Origin: Microbulbifer variabilis
GTDB lineage: Bacteria > Pseudomonadota > Gammaproteobacteria > Pseudomonadales > Cellvibrionaceae
NCBI RefSeq assembly: GCF_023716485.1
Contig: NZ_CP092418.1
Coordinates: forward strand, 4,000,501 to 4,064,500
DNA length: 64,000 bases
Direction: 5' to 3'
The translations under genes and the position numbers were made by a program. This document shows, one piece after another, positions 24,267 to 37,951 of this stretch (position 1 is the stretch's first letter; every line of letters begins with the position of its first letter). The notes under the pieces were generated by a model, which was given only the letters and a program-made list of their open reading frames with translations, was not told the DNA's origin and searched no databases.

Positions 24267-26165
24267 GCGCCCCTCCTTGATCATGGTGGGAGCACCGACC
24301 AAACCACTGAACATCAGTCGCAGGTCGGTGCTACTTAGTGCCAGACTCGCTGAAGGATCTTCACTGTGTCGACCTGGATAACCGTGTAAAACTCCATTTT
24401 TAACGACCACTAAGTATTTATTTTTGTTGTCCGTCATCTCAATATTTAAGCGGATATCCGCATCCGCCGCCTTCTCCCCATTGAGACGTACCGCCATAGC
24501 ATCAAATAAAAGTTGTAGAGGCACCCGCGCAACAATTTCTTCCGGCGGGTGCATCTCCTCACGGAACTCAACTCCGTGGCGTAACTCCCTGGCACCACTT
24601 AAATAAAAATTGCGCCAAATTCCAGACTCCGCCTGATACCCCAGCTGTTCGAAAGCATCCGCCAATAAATAACGTGCCTCCTGATTTTTTGGCTCAGCAA
24701 AAACCAAGTGCTTTAACACCATCGCCACCCAACGGTAATTTCCCTGGGAAAAATCCTGCCGTGCCCGCTTCATTATTTCTTCTTCCCCCCCCATATACTC
24801 TACATAGTGAAGCGCGGCTTCTTCCTGAGGGAGTGGGTGTAGATTGGAAGGGTTCCCATCAAAATATCCTAGATAACGGTTGTACACCGCTTTTGCTCCC
24901 ACATTGACCGTACCGTAATAACCCCGGTTAGCCCAGGTGTGGGAGAGCGCCTCTGGCAATTGTATTTGTTCGGCGATTTCGATCATGTCGTGGCCATGGT
25001 TAGCCAGACGTAGAGTCTGATCGTGAATATATTTGTAGAGATCTCGTTGCTTTGCTAGGTAATCCAGCGCCTCACTATTTCCCCAGGTGGGCCAGTGATG
25101 GCTACTGAAAACCACCTGGGTATCTCCACCAAATTTTTCCATGGCTCTCTCTATGTAGCGACTCCACGCCAGCGCATCCCGAGTTTTAGCACCGCGAAGC
25201 GTATAGATATTATGTAAAGTGTGATTGGCAATCTCACTCATACATAGGGCGTTAAACTGGGGAAAGAAGAAGACCATCTCAGTGGGAGCTTCGGCTCCAG
25301 GGGTGCTCATAAAGATGATATCTACACCATCTATTCTCATCTCTGCCCCTTCTTCGGGAATCAGCTGTGTAGGCGTTGCAATACCGTGCTCTCCATCAGA
25401 CACGCGATTGCCAAGACCCGAGGACACAAATCCATCTGGGCTGGATGGTAACAGGTCCCCAAATTGGTAGAGCGCCCGCCGCTGCATCACATTGCCCGAG
25501 CGGACATTCTCGCTGATTGCCTCCTCGGAAAATCCGTCAGGCGCGATAATTTCCACACTCCCTTCGGCTAGCTGTTGCATCGTGAGAACTCCCGCCACAC
25601 CGGCAAAATGATCCGCATGGCTGTGGGTAAAAATTACAGCGCTAACAGGCCTATTGCCTAACGTCCTATTAGCCAGAGCCAAGCCAGCAGCAGCTGTCTC
25701 CATAGAAGTTAGGGGATCGATAACAATCCATCCCGTTTCCCCTTTGATCAAGGTCATATTGGCTAGGTCTAGTGAGCGAACCTGGTAAATCCCTTCAACA
25801 ACTTCAAACAACCCATTGTTCAAAGCATTAAGTTGAGCCTGCCGCCAAAGACTCGGATTAACTGTATCCTTTGGCGCCCCATCTAGAAATTGCATCTGAG
25901 CCAGTCCATAGACCTCCCTTCCCATAGCGTTTGTAACCTGTGCTCCCGGAATCGTGGCAATAAACCCACGTTTGGCTAGCTGGAAATCCAAGTCATTGGA
26001 GAAGGGCAGTTGCTTCGCTACAGACAAGTTATGCGCTTTGGTGACCTTACTCGCCGGCTTAACTTTGGTATTCAGTTCCTCAGAATATTTGATCGCTTTT
26101 TGTGAATATTCACCACAAGCCATCAATAAAAGACAAAGCACCCCAAAAATAAAATAAATACGCAT
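24177..26165 (-). CDS. SdsA1-type alkylsulfatase, lipoprotein
   Basis: A 662-residue metallo-beta-lactamase-fold alkylsulfatase (BDS1/SdsA1 group) that would hydrolyse alkyl sulfate esters such as dodecyl sulfate. An N-terminal lipoprotein signal ends LLLMACGEYS (Cys at about 17). The Zn-binding motif FTHSHADHFAGVAG is near residue 180, with SSHHWPTWG further on. A dimerisation domain (about 400-520) and a C-terminal sterol-carrier-like domain, ending FGRLFDKFDRNFNLVTP as in relatives, complete the protein. Length is typical. Most characterised members are secreted, not lipid-anchored. It overlaps the phosphoesterase gene tail-to-tail. Confidence 0.9.
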   Translation of the reverse strand: MRIYFIFGVLCLLLMACGEYSQKAIKYSEELNTKVKPASKVTKAHNLSVAKQLPFSNDLDFQLAKRGFIATIPGAQVTNAMGREVYGLAQMQFLDGAPKDTVNPSLWRQAQLNALNNGLFEVVEGIYQVRSLDLANMTLIKGETGWIVIDPLTSMETAAAGLALANRTLGNRPVSAVIFTHSHADHFAGVAGVLTMQQLAEGSVEIIAPDGFSEEAISENVRSGNVMQRRALYQFGDLLPSSPDGFVSSGLGNRVSDGEHGIATPTQLIPEEGAEMRIDGVDIIFMSTPGAEAPTEMVFFFPQFNALCMSEIANHTLHNIYTLRGAKTRDALAWSRYIERAMEKFGGDTQVVFSSHHWPTWGNSEALDYLAKQRDLYKYIHDQTLRLANHGHDMIEIAEQIQLPEALSHTWANRGYYGTVNVGAKAVYNRYLGYFDGNPSNLHPLPQEEAALHYVEYMGGEEEIMKRARQDFSQGNYRWVAMVLKHLVFAEPKNQEARYLLADAFEQLGYQAESGIWRNFYLSGARELRHGVEFREEMHPPEEIVARVPLQLLFDAMAVRLNGEKAADADIRLNIEMTDNKNKYLVVVKNGVLHGYPGRHSEDPSASLALSSTDLRLMFSGLVGAPTMIKEGRLKVRGNPLALIQFGRLFDKFDRNFNLVTP

Positions 26166-28971
<2,806 letters not shown>

Positions 28972-28993
28972 ATAGTTCTTACGATAATTACCT

Positions 28994-29027
28994 CAAGGTA
29001 AACCAGCATATCTGCCGGTTTACCTTG
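28994..29027. terminator. hairpin between convergent katG and rhodanese genes
   Basis: CAAGGTAAACC (28994-29004) and GGTTTACCTTG (29017-29027) form a perfect 11-bp stem with a 12-base loop. There is no long T-run on either side, but its place between two convergent genes suggests a transcription terminator or end-protecting hairpin. Confidence 0.6.
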
Positions 29028-29049
29028 CCTCTTAAATCCTCATCAAACT

Positions 29050-29487
29050 TTAATCCAAGTTTGCAAAAAGTATTTCTCCTTCAATAAATTTCAAATGATG
29101 TGATGATATAACTCTGACATCCTTATAGCCGACTGCAGATAATTTATTTGCCAATCTTTTTGCCCGTGTGCCACTTTTGCAGTAGACCAATACCATCTCG
29201 TCAAGACCTATTGTTAAATGCTCTCTCATTTCATCGAAATCACCTAGAGGGACATTAATTGCACCGTTTACATGCCCAGCCTCAAACTCCCCCACTGTCC
29301 GCGCATCAACTAGAGTCAATAGGGATTGGTCCTGCATATAAGCAGATAGTAGTTCTGCTTCAACTCCCACCATTTCGCCACTTTCATCCTGGGACGGCAT
29401 CTCTTTTTCAGTTCCAACACCGGCACACCCCAAAAAACTTATCAATGCAGCTAATACAATAAATCTACCACCAATTCTATTCAACAT
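29050..29487 (-). CDS. rhodanese-domain lipoprotein
   Basis: A 145-residue protein with a lipoprotein signal (ISFLGCAG, Cys at about 21) and one rhodanese domain (about 45-140): LVDARTVGEFEAGHVNGAINVPLG and the active-site loop VYCKSGTRA, whose Cys would carry the persulfide. Single-domain periplasmic rhodaneses (PspE-like) transfer sulfane sulfur to thiols or cyanide. It lies tail-to-tail with the exported KatG gene, so both may serve envelope redox defence. No operon partner. Confidence 0.87.
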   Translation of the reverse strand: MLNRIGGRFIVLAALISFLGCAGVGTEKEMPSQDESGEMVGVEAELLSAYMQDQSLLTLVDARTVGEFEAGHVNGAINVPLGDFDEMREHLTIGLDEMVLVYCKSGTRAKRLANKLSAVGYKDVRVISSHHLKFIEGEILFANLD

Positions 29488-29727
29488 AATTCACCCTAAC
29501 CCAATATATTCCTGAACAGATCCACCAAAAATCACTTAGTAGATTATTTGCACTCTCAATTTCCTCAAACAACATAATCCATGAGAAAGAAAGTAAACAA
29601 AAAATATCAATCACCAAAAATGATTGAACACCACATGAGACAAATAGAGATGTTCTTGAGATGATTGGAAACTTGGTACAAAAAACGTAAAAGGGATAAG
29701 AACGATATCAGTACTTCACTAATCAAA

Positions 29728-29750
29728 CCCCAAGCTTTATTTGCCTGGGG
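29728..29750 (-). terminator. intrinsic terminator of the dipeptidyl peptidase gene
   Basis: On the minus strand CCCCAGGC and GCTTGGGG form an 8-bp stem (one G-T pair) with a 7-base loop AAATAAA, followed by TTTGATT. It begins 33 bases after the peptidase stop. The remaining gap to the rhodanese gene shows no coding frame. Confidence 0.6.
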
Positions 29751-29782
29751 GCCTGATATGCAGAAACCAATATAACTAAAAA

Positions 29783-31993
29783 TTAGCTGTCTTTGCGTAA
29801 ATGTCGATCAAAGAAATCTCTGATCATTGTGTACTGGTGAATCCGAGTTTGTTTACCGCGCAAACTATGCTTCTTGCCAGGGTAGGTCATCAATTCAAAC
29901 TGCTGGCCATTATCCTGCAGCTGTTTGATCAGTCGGGTGGTGTTAGTAAACAAGACATTATCATCCGCCATACCGTGATAAATCAACAGGGAGCCCTTAA
30001 GTCCCTCAGTGTACGGAAAAACTGATGAAGCCTGATAGGCATCCGCATCGGTCTCGGGTTTCCCCATATAACGCTCAGTATAATGGGTATCATAAAGGGA
30101 CCAATCGGTAACAGGAGCACCGGATACACCTGCCTTAAAATAGTCACCCGCTTTAAACATACTCATAAGAGTCATATAGCCCCCATAACTGTGCCCAAAG
30201 ATACCAATATTCTCACTATCGACAAAAGGTAGTGTGCGCAAGAATTTCACCCCAGTAACCTGATCTTCAACTTCAGGGCTACCCATATTTTTAAAAATGG
30301 GGTTCTCAAAAGTCGTTCCGCGGTTAGCAGAGCCTCGATTATCCAGAGAAAAAACGACATACCCTTGCTGAGCCATAAACTGGTTAAAGGCTTTATCCCA
30401 GCTATTGGTAACTACCTGAACATGGGGTCCACCATAGACATAAACCATAACCGGGTAACGCTTTGATGCATCAAAATTAGCTGGCTTATAAAGTCGATAA
30501 TTAAGCTGATGCCCCAGAGGGGATTCAATGGTACCGAACTCAGGAGTAATCCAATCAGCTTTGTAAGGGTGTAAAGGGTGCCCATTAATAACCGCATTTT
30601 CTTCCAGCCAGGTCGTTAGTTCGCCACTGGCATTATGCAGGCTTACTTGAGGCGGGGTATTTACACTGGAAAATTTATCGATATAACCCGAGGCATCTTG
30701 GGAAAACTCGATATCATGCATTCCCTTCTTGCTGGAGATACGTTGTATCTTTCCATCCCCATTGAATGGCGCTCGATACAAATGTCGCTCTATCACAGTA
30801 TCTTTACGCCCGGTGAAATACACCAAACCCTGATTCTCATCAATCGCTTCAACTTCATCCACTACCCAGTCACCCTGAGTGATCTGGTTCAACAATTTAC
30901 CACTTAGATCATAGAGATAGAGATGTTTAAAACCATCTCTCTCTGAAGACCAGATAAATTGATCTTTATTCTCCAAGAAGTGAAGATCATCACTCAAATT
31001 TACCCAGGTATCACTGGACTCAATCAACAGGGTATTACCAGTGTTCGTCTTCAGATCAAAAGCACGCAACTGCAACTTCTGTTGATTGCGGGACTGCCAT
31101 TGATAAGTCAGTAGGTTATCGCGCGCCCACTGCACGCGAGGAATATAAATATCCTGCTCATTACCAAGGTTTACCCAGCGGGATTTACCGGTTTCTACAT
31201 TCAGAATGCCCAGCTGAATTTTTACATTCGCTCTCCCTGCAGCGGGATAGCGTTGCTGAATCAGGTCAATGCGATCAGCATAGATTTCACTGCGAGTTAC
31301 CTTATCCACCGGAGACTCATCCACCTGCAGAAAGGCGATATGACGGTCATCTGGTGACCACCAGTATCCGCTCATACGCCCCATCTCTTCCTGAGCAACA
31401 AATTCGGCCATACCATTTTTAATAGGCCCGTGGCCATCACTGGTTAATGCACGCTCTTTACCATTCTTTAGGTCAACAACAAAAATATCCTGGTCGCGAA
31501 TAAAAGAAACATAACGCCCTTTAGGGGAAACCCGCACATCGGTTTCGAAAGTTTCAGTTTCAGTTAAGCGCCGCGCGGATTTACTATCCAGGCCGTAGTA
31601 ATAAACATCTCCAGCTAACGGAAATAACAGGGACTTACCATCTTCCGACCAGCTGTATTCCATAATGCCACTGCCATAAATTCGCTGGCGCTCGCGTCGG
31701 GCTTTTTCTTCATCGGACAATTCCTCATGACCACTGTGCAGGCTATCGGAATTCACCAGGATACGGGACTCTTTATCGGCAATGTTATATTCCCACAAAT
31801 CGTAACGGTTATAGTCTTCATCGCGCCCCTTCAGAAAAGTTACCCGACTACCATCGGGAGAGTACTCAAGGGCACGGGGCGCTGTGCCTCCAAGGGCCGG
31901 ATCGGAGAATATTCGCTCAATAGTCAACGTATCCGCGGAACAGAGTCCCGCAAAGGTTGTACAGCTAAGTAGGGCAAGCAGTTTTCTTTTCAT
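29783..31993 (-). CDS. dipeptidyl peptidase IV (S9B family), exported
   Basis: A 736-residue serine peptidase that removes X-Pro or X-Ala dipeptides from peptide N-termini. A signal peptide (about 1-20, GLCSA) points to the periplasm. The N-terminal beta-propeller (about 40-490) holds the substrate-binding loop FVAQEEMGR. The C-terminal alpha/beta-hydrolase domain has the nucleophile in GHSYGGYM (Ser near 601), Asp in HGMADDNV (about 676) and His in GKKHSLRG (about 711). Length is normal. It would help use proline-rich peptides from the environment. Monocistronic. Confidence 0.94.
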   Translation of the reverse strand: MKRKLLALLSCTTFAGLCSADTLTIERIFSDPALGGTAPRALEYSPDGSRVTFLKGRDEDYNRYDLWEYNIADKESRILVNSDSLHSGHEELSDEEKARRERQRIYGSGIMEYSWSEDGKSLLFPLAGDVYYYGLDSKSARRLTETETFETDVRVSPKGRYVSFIRDQDIFVVDLKNGKERALTSDGHGPIKNGMAEFVAQEEMGRMSGYWWSPDDRHIAFLQVDESPVDKVTRSEIYADRIDLIQQRYPAAGRANVKIQLGILNVETGKSRWVNLGNEQDIYIPRVQWARDNLLTYQWQSRNQQKLQLRAFDLKTNTGNTLLIESSDTWVNLSDDLHFLENKDQFIWSSERDGFKHLYLYDLSGKLLNQITQGDWVVDEVEAIDENQGLVYFTGRKDTVIERHLYRAPFNGDGKIQRISSKKGMHDIEFSQDASGYIDKFSSVNTPPQVSLHNASGELTTWLEENAVINGHPLHPYKADWITPEFGTIESPLGHQLNYRLYKPANFDASKRYPVMVYVYGGPHVQVVTNSWDKAFNQFMAQQGYVVFSLDNRGSANRGTTFENPIFKNMGSPEVEDQVTGVKFLRTLPFVDSENIGIFGHSYGGYMTLMSMFKAGDYFKAGVSGAPVTDWSLYDTHYTERYMGKPETDADAYQASSVFPYTEGLKGSLLIYHGMADDNVLFTNTTRLIKQLQDNGQQFELMTYPGKKHSLRGKQTRIHQYTMIRDFFDRHLRKDS

Positions 31994-32717
31994 AGAAGGG
32001 CTCTTTGTTTTAGTGTTTTATGCTAGGCGCAAATCTGCGTTAAGAAAGGCGTTAAACCACTTTCTCTGCAAGCAACAAAGTCCTTGAATTCTACAATGTA
32101 ATCTTCAGATAACGGAGGGCATCAAGCTCTCTTTCTGAATTTAACAGAGTGACAATCAAACCTTCTGCAATTGTCTTACTTTACCGTCATTTACTCTGCA
32201 TCATCGATATTCGCAGTGCCTGAAGACAATCTTGGGGCTGGCTTTTGGCGAAACAAAATCAGTAAGAAGAACCAATTTACTTCTTCTATTAAAACAGTTC
32301 TCACCTCCTTCCATAACAATTTGCCCCCAAAGATATCCAGGTCGCGGCTCTTCCCTGTTACCACCGCGAACTCAATCACAATTGATCCATTTACTTATCT
32401 AACTCTGAGGGAGACTCTATAGTCGGAGCAGGCAAGTTGATAGAGGAACCATCTCAGTATGCGGCGATGAAAAGAGTAGCGCCCCTGCCAAAATGGGTAA
32501 TTGAAACCAAAAATAACCAATTAAAGAGTAAAAAAACCTAATATTGATTCAAAATCCCTGCTTAAATTTTATTTTGAAAGAGTATTTTCGATTTCAGTAA
32601 ACTATTGTGTGTGGCCAATGATTAATAGGTCGTCGGGGCCAATCTCCCCATATAAGTAACCTTTCCTGATCCCTAGCCTAGAAAATACCAAAACAAAACA
32701 CTCCCTCTTGCATTCCA
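31994..32717. other. intergenic region upstream of the dipeptidyl peptidase and TetR genes
   Basis: About 720 bases without a credible gene. The frames present are short, lack ribosome-binding sites and have no recognisable protein pattern. The region must contain the divergent promoter of the peptidase; nothing else definite is seen. Confidence 0.45.
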
Positions 32718-32764
32718 AGACGATCGGTCATATATTGACCACCAGTTAATAGACGACCGGTCTA
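32718..32764. promoter_or_regulatory. two operator-like copies upstream of the TetR/OYE operon
   Basis: AGACGATCGGTC (32718-32729) and AGACGACCGGTC (32751-32762) are near-identical and start exactly 33 bases apart, about three helical turns. Each contains a GA(T/C)CGGTC-type core; the second sits in TAGACGACCGGTCTA, similar to TAGACC/GGTCTA dyads bound by NemR-type TetR repressors. The second copy ends 6 bases before the regulator's ATG. Confidence 0.6.
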
Positions 32765-32770
32765 ATATTC

Positions 32771-33430
32771 ATGGCTCGACCACGTAAAAGCGAAAACACC
32801 AAAGAAGCACTGTTAGAAGCAGGCACCGCGATGCTGACCAGCCAGGGATATCACGGCACTGGTATCAAGCAGGTCTTGGATGCAGTAGGTGTACCCAAAG
32901 GTTCGTTCTACAACTATTTCCCCAGTAAAGAGGCCTTCGTAGCCAGCATTATTCACCGCTACGGCCAGCAGATTGATGCGGAACTAGCGCAGACGATAAT
33001 AAACCTGGATCAGGCACCTGGCTTGATCCAGCTCTGGTGCTGCTTTCATAACCGTGTTCAAAACAAAGTAAAAGTTGGTCAGTCTTGTGCCTGTCTACTC
33101 GGAGCGATGTCGGCCGAGGTAGCCCAGGCCAGTCCTCTTTGCCGTGAAGCCATTGAGTCTGTAGAGCACAGGTGGCTGGAAAATCTTCAGTCGATATTAC
33201 ATTTAGCACAGGATCAAGGAGATCTACGCAGTGACGTCCCCGCCGATAACCTTGCGACACTGTGTTATAGCGTTTGGCAGGGCAGTATTCTGCAATACCA
33301 GGTATCCGGTGATCCCAATGATTTACTCAGACAGCTACGGACGTTTTTTAGCACCTTGGTGACGCAACAAGGGGCACAAACACTGGCCAGTATTAAAACT
33401 TACAGGCAGGACATTCATTTTGAAAAATAG
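32771..33430 (+). CDS. TetR-family repressor (NemR-like)
   Basis: A 219-residue TetR protein: ARPRKSENTKEALLEAG leads into the helix-turn-helix GIKQVLDAVGVPKGSFYNYFPSKEAF (about 36-61). The ligand domain has several Cys residues (LWCCFHN, SCACLLGAM, LCREA, TLCYS). NemR of E. coli senses electrophiles and bleach through Cys and controls the adjacent old yellow enzyme gene; here too an OYE-type gene overlaps by 11 bases downstream. Two operator-like repeats precede the gene. Cys-based sensing is inferred from context. Confidence 0.87.
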   Translation: MARPRKSENTKEALLEAGTAMLTSQGYHGTGIKQVLDAVGVPKGSFYNYFPSKEAFVASIIHRYGQQIDAELAQTIINLDQAPGLIQLWCCFHNRVQNKVKVGQSCACLLGAMSAEVAQASPLCREAIESVEHRWLENLQSILHLAQDQGDLRSDVPADNLATLCYSVWQGSILQYQVSGDPNDLLRQLRTFFSTLVTQQGAQTLASIKTYRQDIHFEK

Positions 33431-34682
33431 TATCAACGCCTTAAAAAACACCGATCGAGATTCACCTCTCGCTCGTCCACTGAGTATTCTGCCGGGAACC
33501 AGTGTTAAAAACCGCTTGTTTAAATCTGCTATGAGTGAGCAATTAGCGGATCCCAATCATGCCCCCACCGAGGAGCTGATTCACTTATATCGCACATGGT
33601 CAGAGGGAGGCACAGGTTTACTGGTCACCGGCAACGTCATGGTTGATCGAACAGCTCTGGGTGAGCCGCGGAATGTGGTATTAGACGAGAAGTCGGACCT
33701 TTCCCTGTTCCGGAAATGGGCCCAAGCTGGGCGCCAAAACGGTACACAAATCTGGATGCAATTAAATCATCCAGGCAAGCAAACACCCAACTTTTTAAGT
33801 ACCGAACCCGTCGCACCTTCTGCAATTCCATTGGCTAATGGCTTAGAGAAGACGTTCAACCGCCCGAGAGAACTCACTGAAAATGAAATAGTAATTATCA
33901 TTAAAAAATTTGCCTGGGCCGCAGCACAGGCGAAAGAACTTGGATTTACTGGGATTCAGATACATGCTGCTCATGGTTATCTGATCAATCAGTTTCTATC
34001 CCCTCACCACAATCGGCGAAATGATCAGTGGGGAGGTACCTTAGAAAATCGCTTACGATTTTTACGCGAGGTGTATAGCGCTATTCGCGAAGCCGTTGGT
34101 GAAGATTTTCCGGTAGGCGTAAAACTCAATTCAGCAGATTTTCAAAAAGGTGGGTTCAGTGAAGAGGAATCCATGCAGGTTCTGAAAGCCCTGCAGGATG
34201 AAGGTATTAACTTAATTGAAATCTCCGGCGGCAATTATGAAAACCCAAGTATGGTTGGTGCCAATGTGAAAGAAAGCACTATCAAGCGAGAGGCCTATTT
34301 TATCGAATATGCAGAAAAGGCACGTGCACAGTTGCAAATTCCTGTCGTAGTCACCGGTGGCTTCCGTTCCGCAGCTGCCATGGAGGCCGCCCTTGTATCA
34401 AATGCCGTGGATATGATCGGCCTAGCCCGCCCATTAGCAGTTGACCCACGGCTATCGCACAAACTGTTATCGGATGGCAACCATAAGATAACATTGAAAA
34501 AGCTCACCACAGGTATTCCCAGACTGGATTTTATGGCTATGCTGGATGTCACTTGGTACGAACAACAGCTGGCCCTTATTGGCAAAGGAAAGCCAACGAA
34601 ACCAAATATGAGTGCTTGGACCTCAGTATTAAAAACGCTGACTGCTGTCGGATTGCTTTCTTTTCAGAGGCGACGAGCCTGA
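33420..34682 (+). CDS. NADH:flavin oxidoreductase / old yellow enzyme family
   Basis: A 420-residue FMN-dependent TIM-barrel reductase for activated C=C bonds or other electrophiles. Visible motifs are IWMQLNHPGKQ, GFTGIQIHAAHGYLINQFLSPHHNRRNDQWGG (active-site His pair in HAAHGY), ENRLRF and the phosphate-binding VTGGFRS near residue 310. The sequence resembles the YqjM/2,4-dienoyl-CoA reductase FMN-domain branch, without the Fe-S C-terminal domain. The end (AVGLLSFQRRRA) is hydrophobic then basic. It overlaps the TetR gene by 11 bases and is probably repressed by it. Confidence 0.9.
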   Translation: MKNSINALKNTDRDSPLARPLSILPGTSVKNRLFKSAMSEQLADPNHAPTEELIHLYRTWSEGGTGLLVTGNVMVDRTALGEPRNVVLDEKSDLSLFRKWAQAGRQNGTQIWMQLNHPGKQTPNFLSTEPVAPSAIPLANGLEKTFNRPRELTENEIVIIIKKFAWAAAQAKELGFTGIQIHAAHGYLINQFLSPHHNRRNDQWGGTLENRLRFLREVYSAIREAVGEDFPVGVKLNSADFQKGGFSEEESMQVLKALQDEGINLIEISGGNYENPSMVGANVKESTIKREAYFIEYAEKARAQLQIPVVVTGGFRSAAAMEAALVSNAVDMIGLARPLAVDPRLSHKLLSDGNHKITLKKLTTGIPRLDFMAMLDVTWYEQQLALIGKGKPTKPNMSAWTSVLKTLTAVGLLSFQRRRA

Positions 34683-35257
34683 TAAAACTTTATTGCGCCT
34701 AGGAAAACTATAGTTCCTCACCGTAAATCACAGTAGATAAGTGAGACAATACAAGGACGTACCGCCGCCGGCCAAAACCAGGGCGAGCTCGAGAAAAACA
34801 AGTATTTTTAAAAGCCTGTAACAAAATTTTGTTGTCAGATTATAACTTTTCTGCAGGTCTTTGTGACTGAGGATAATTTCCTAGCGAGTCAGAAAAATAG
34901 GTCTCTCCAGCTGCCCAGGAGACACTGTGCACCCTAAAATAAAACCCGAAAATCTGCTCTCTATTTCTCCTCTATAAATTGCCATAGAACTAAAAAGTCA
35001 TTTTATTTTTTAGGCCCTTATCCCATTATCAAGCCATAGATTATAGTAAAAATAATCTGGGTAGACCTCTACGCATATATAAAAACACAGATTTCAAGAG
35101 TAACTTATTTAGGTAAGAAGAAAATATCCGGTAAAGGCCCCTAAGAAAGAAACACCTTGTTGAATTGATTGACCTTAACAATTGTTTACTCTGCTTAACC
35201 GACGTTAGTACAGGGCAAAGGTCATACTGGAAACGAATGACTCACAGGATAACAACA
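34683..35257. other. intergenic region after the OYE gene
   Basis: About 575 AT-rich bases. The frame of the next lipoprotein is open from 35165 but lacks a ribosome-binding site there. I see no RNA gene or repeat I can support. Confidence 0.4.
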
Positions 35258-35689
35258 ATGAAGGCTAACCTCCTCTCTACTATGGGAGCTTCCCTGCTCA
35301 TCTTCAGCTGTAGCTCCACACCTAAGGTTCCCACTAACGAATCTTTTGTTGCTGATATCACTGAACTAGGACACAAACGCTTTGTATATAAGGCAAGCCT
35401 GGGGGCAGCGCCCCATAACGATGGAAGCCACGGCAGTAAACATAACCGTGGCCCCGGAATGGGCGGTAAGGGTAAACCAGCAAGGGGCAAACCCAGCTCT
35501 GGTATACCTGGCCACAGTCAATCAAACTCAGGCGATATTAAGAAAATGGCAATGGCGAGGGTGGAACTCCTCATAAATGAAAATGGATTCTGTTCTAACG
35601 GCTGGTTCCCGATTGAACAGACTTTCGAGAAAGGCCGGGCAGAGATTCACGGTGAATGTCGTGCAGTTGCCGCTCAATCAGATAGGTGA
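35258..35689 (+). CDS. hypothetical lipoprotein with Gly/Lys/Ser-rich linker
   Basis: A 143-residue protein. ATG 35258 follows AGGA at 8-base spacing and starts a lipoprotein signal (MKANLLSTMGASLLIFSCSS, Cys at about 18). Residues about 50-95 form a low-complexity stretch rich in Gly, Lys, His and Ser (KHNRGPGMGGKGKPARGKPS), followed by a small folded part with ARVELLINENGFCSNGW and HGECRAVA holding two Cys. I do not recognise a family. It is monocistronic, and the next gene is convergent. Confidence 0.65.
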   Translation: MKANLLSTMGASLLIFSCSSTPKVPTNESFVADITELGHKRFVYKASLGAAPHNDGSHGSKHNRGPGMGGKGKPARGKPSSGIPGHSQSNSGDIKKMAMARVELLINENGFCSNGWFPIEQTFEKGRAEIHGECRAVAAQSDR

Positions 35690-35788
35690 AAGACACCCAG
35701 GTAAGCTCGATAAAAAGCTCATGTATTACAACCGGGCAATTATAAAGTGCCCGGTTGCAGCGCAGCTCTAAACGATATGACAGCAGCT

Positions 35789-36652
35789 TTAGGCAGGAAT
35801 TTTATCGTTACTCAAGAGGTAATCCGCATGGAAACGCAGGTGTTCCTCAATAAATGAGGCGATAAAGAAGTAGCTATGATCATATCCTGCATGGTGCTCC
35901 AGTCGCAAAGGATAGCTACAAGCTTCGGCGGCCATTTGCAGGGCCTCGGGTCGTAACTGCTGCTCAAGGAATTGATCTTCATCGCCCTGGGAGACCAGTA
36001 TCGGGAGGTGCGTTGTCGCTCGCCCTACTAAAACACTCGCATCGTAACCTTCCCAGCCGGTTGTATCCGCGCCCAGATATGCACCAAACGCTTTCTCTCC
36101 CCAGGGGCAAGCGATCGGATTACAGATCGGACTAAATGCTGAAACTGAGGTATATCGCTCAGGGTTACGCAAGCCAATAACCAGGGCGCCATGACCTCCC
36201 ATGGAATGACCACTGATGGCGCGCTTCTTACTTACCGGAAAATGCCCTTCAATTAGCGCCGGTAATTCAGCCGCTATATAGTCATACATACGGTAGTGCT
36301 GCTTCCAGGGTTCTTGAGTGGCATTCACATAGAACCCTGCTCCCTGGCCAAGGTCGTAGGAGGGATCATCGGCAACATCCTCTCCACGAGGGCTGGTATC
36401 TGGTATGACCAGCACAATACCCAGCTCTGCAGCCATACGCTGGGCGCCCGCTTTCTGGCTAAAATTAGCATCGGTGCAAGTCAGGCCCGATAACCAATAA
36501 AGCACCGGATAGCGATGCCCTTCTTCGCTGTCTGTACCCTGAGGCAAAAAAATAGAAAACTGCATAGTGCAATTCAACACAGCGGAGCGGTGCCGGTATT
36601 CTTGTTGTAACCCATCAAACGATCTGGTGCTACTGACAAGCTCAATTGACAT
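35789..36652 (-). CDS. fghA: S-formylglutathione hydrolase
   Basis: A 287-residue esterase D-type alpha/beta hydrolase that releases formate and glutathione from S-formylglutathione, the second step of glutathione-dependent formaldehyde oxidation. The nucleophile is in [10 protein letters not shown] (Ser near 149), with [13 protein letters not shown] (oxyanion region), DQFL for the acid region and [11 protein letters not shown] containing the catalytic His (about 262). Length is normal. It starts 12 bases after the dehydrogenase gene, forming a detoxification operon. Confidence 0.95.
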   Translation of the reverse strand: MSIELVSSTRSFDGLQQEYRHRSAVLNCTMQFSIFLPQGTDSEEGHRYPVLYWLSGLTCTDANFSQKAGAQRMAAELGIVLVIPDTSPRGEDVADDPSYDLGQGAGFYVNATQEPWKQHYRMYDYIAAELPALIEGHFPVSKKRAISGHSMGGHGALVIGLRNPERYTSVSAFSPICNPIACPWGEKAFGAYLGADTTGWEGYDASVLVGRATTHLPILVSQGDEDQFLEQQLRPEALQMAAEACSYPLRLEHHAGYDHSYFFIASFIEEHLRFHADYLLSNDKIPA

Positions 36653-36664
36653 AGGTTATCCCAC

Positions 36665-37828
<1,164 letters not shown>

Positions 37829-37951
37829 TCAACAGGTGCCCAGCATAGCCTGCCAGTATTTATGAGGCAAAAAGGGAAGGACAAAATAGGATACTGAAAT
37901 GAGGCGGGACACTGCCGGGTAAATACCCTTTGAAAAACCTAGAAGTAAAAA

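Noticed and set aside
32171..32422. 83-codon plus-strand open frame upstream of the NemR-like gene
   Set aside because: Low-complexity, no ribosome-binding site, and not followed by a coupled gene.
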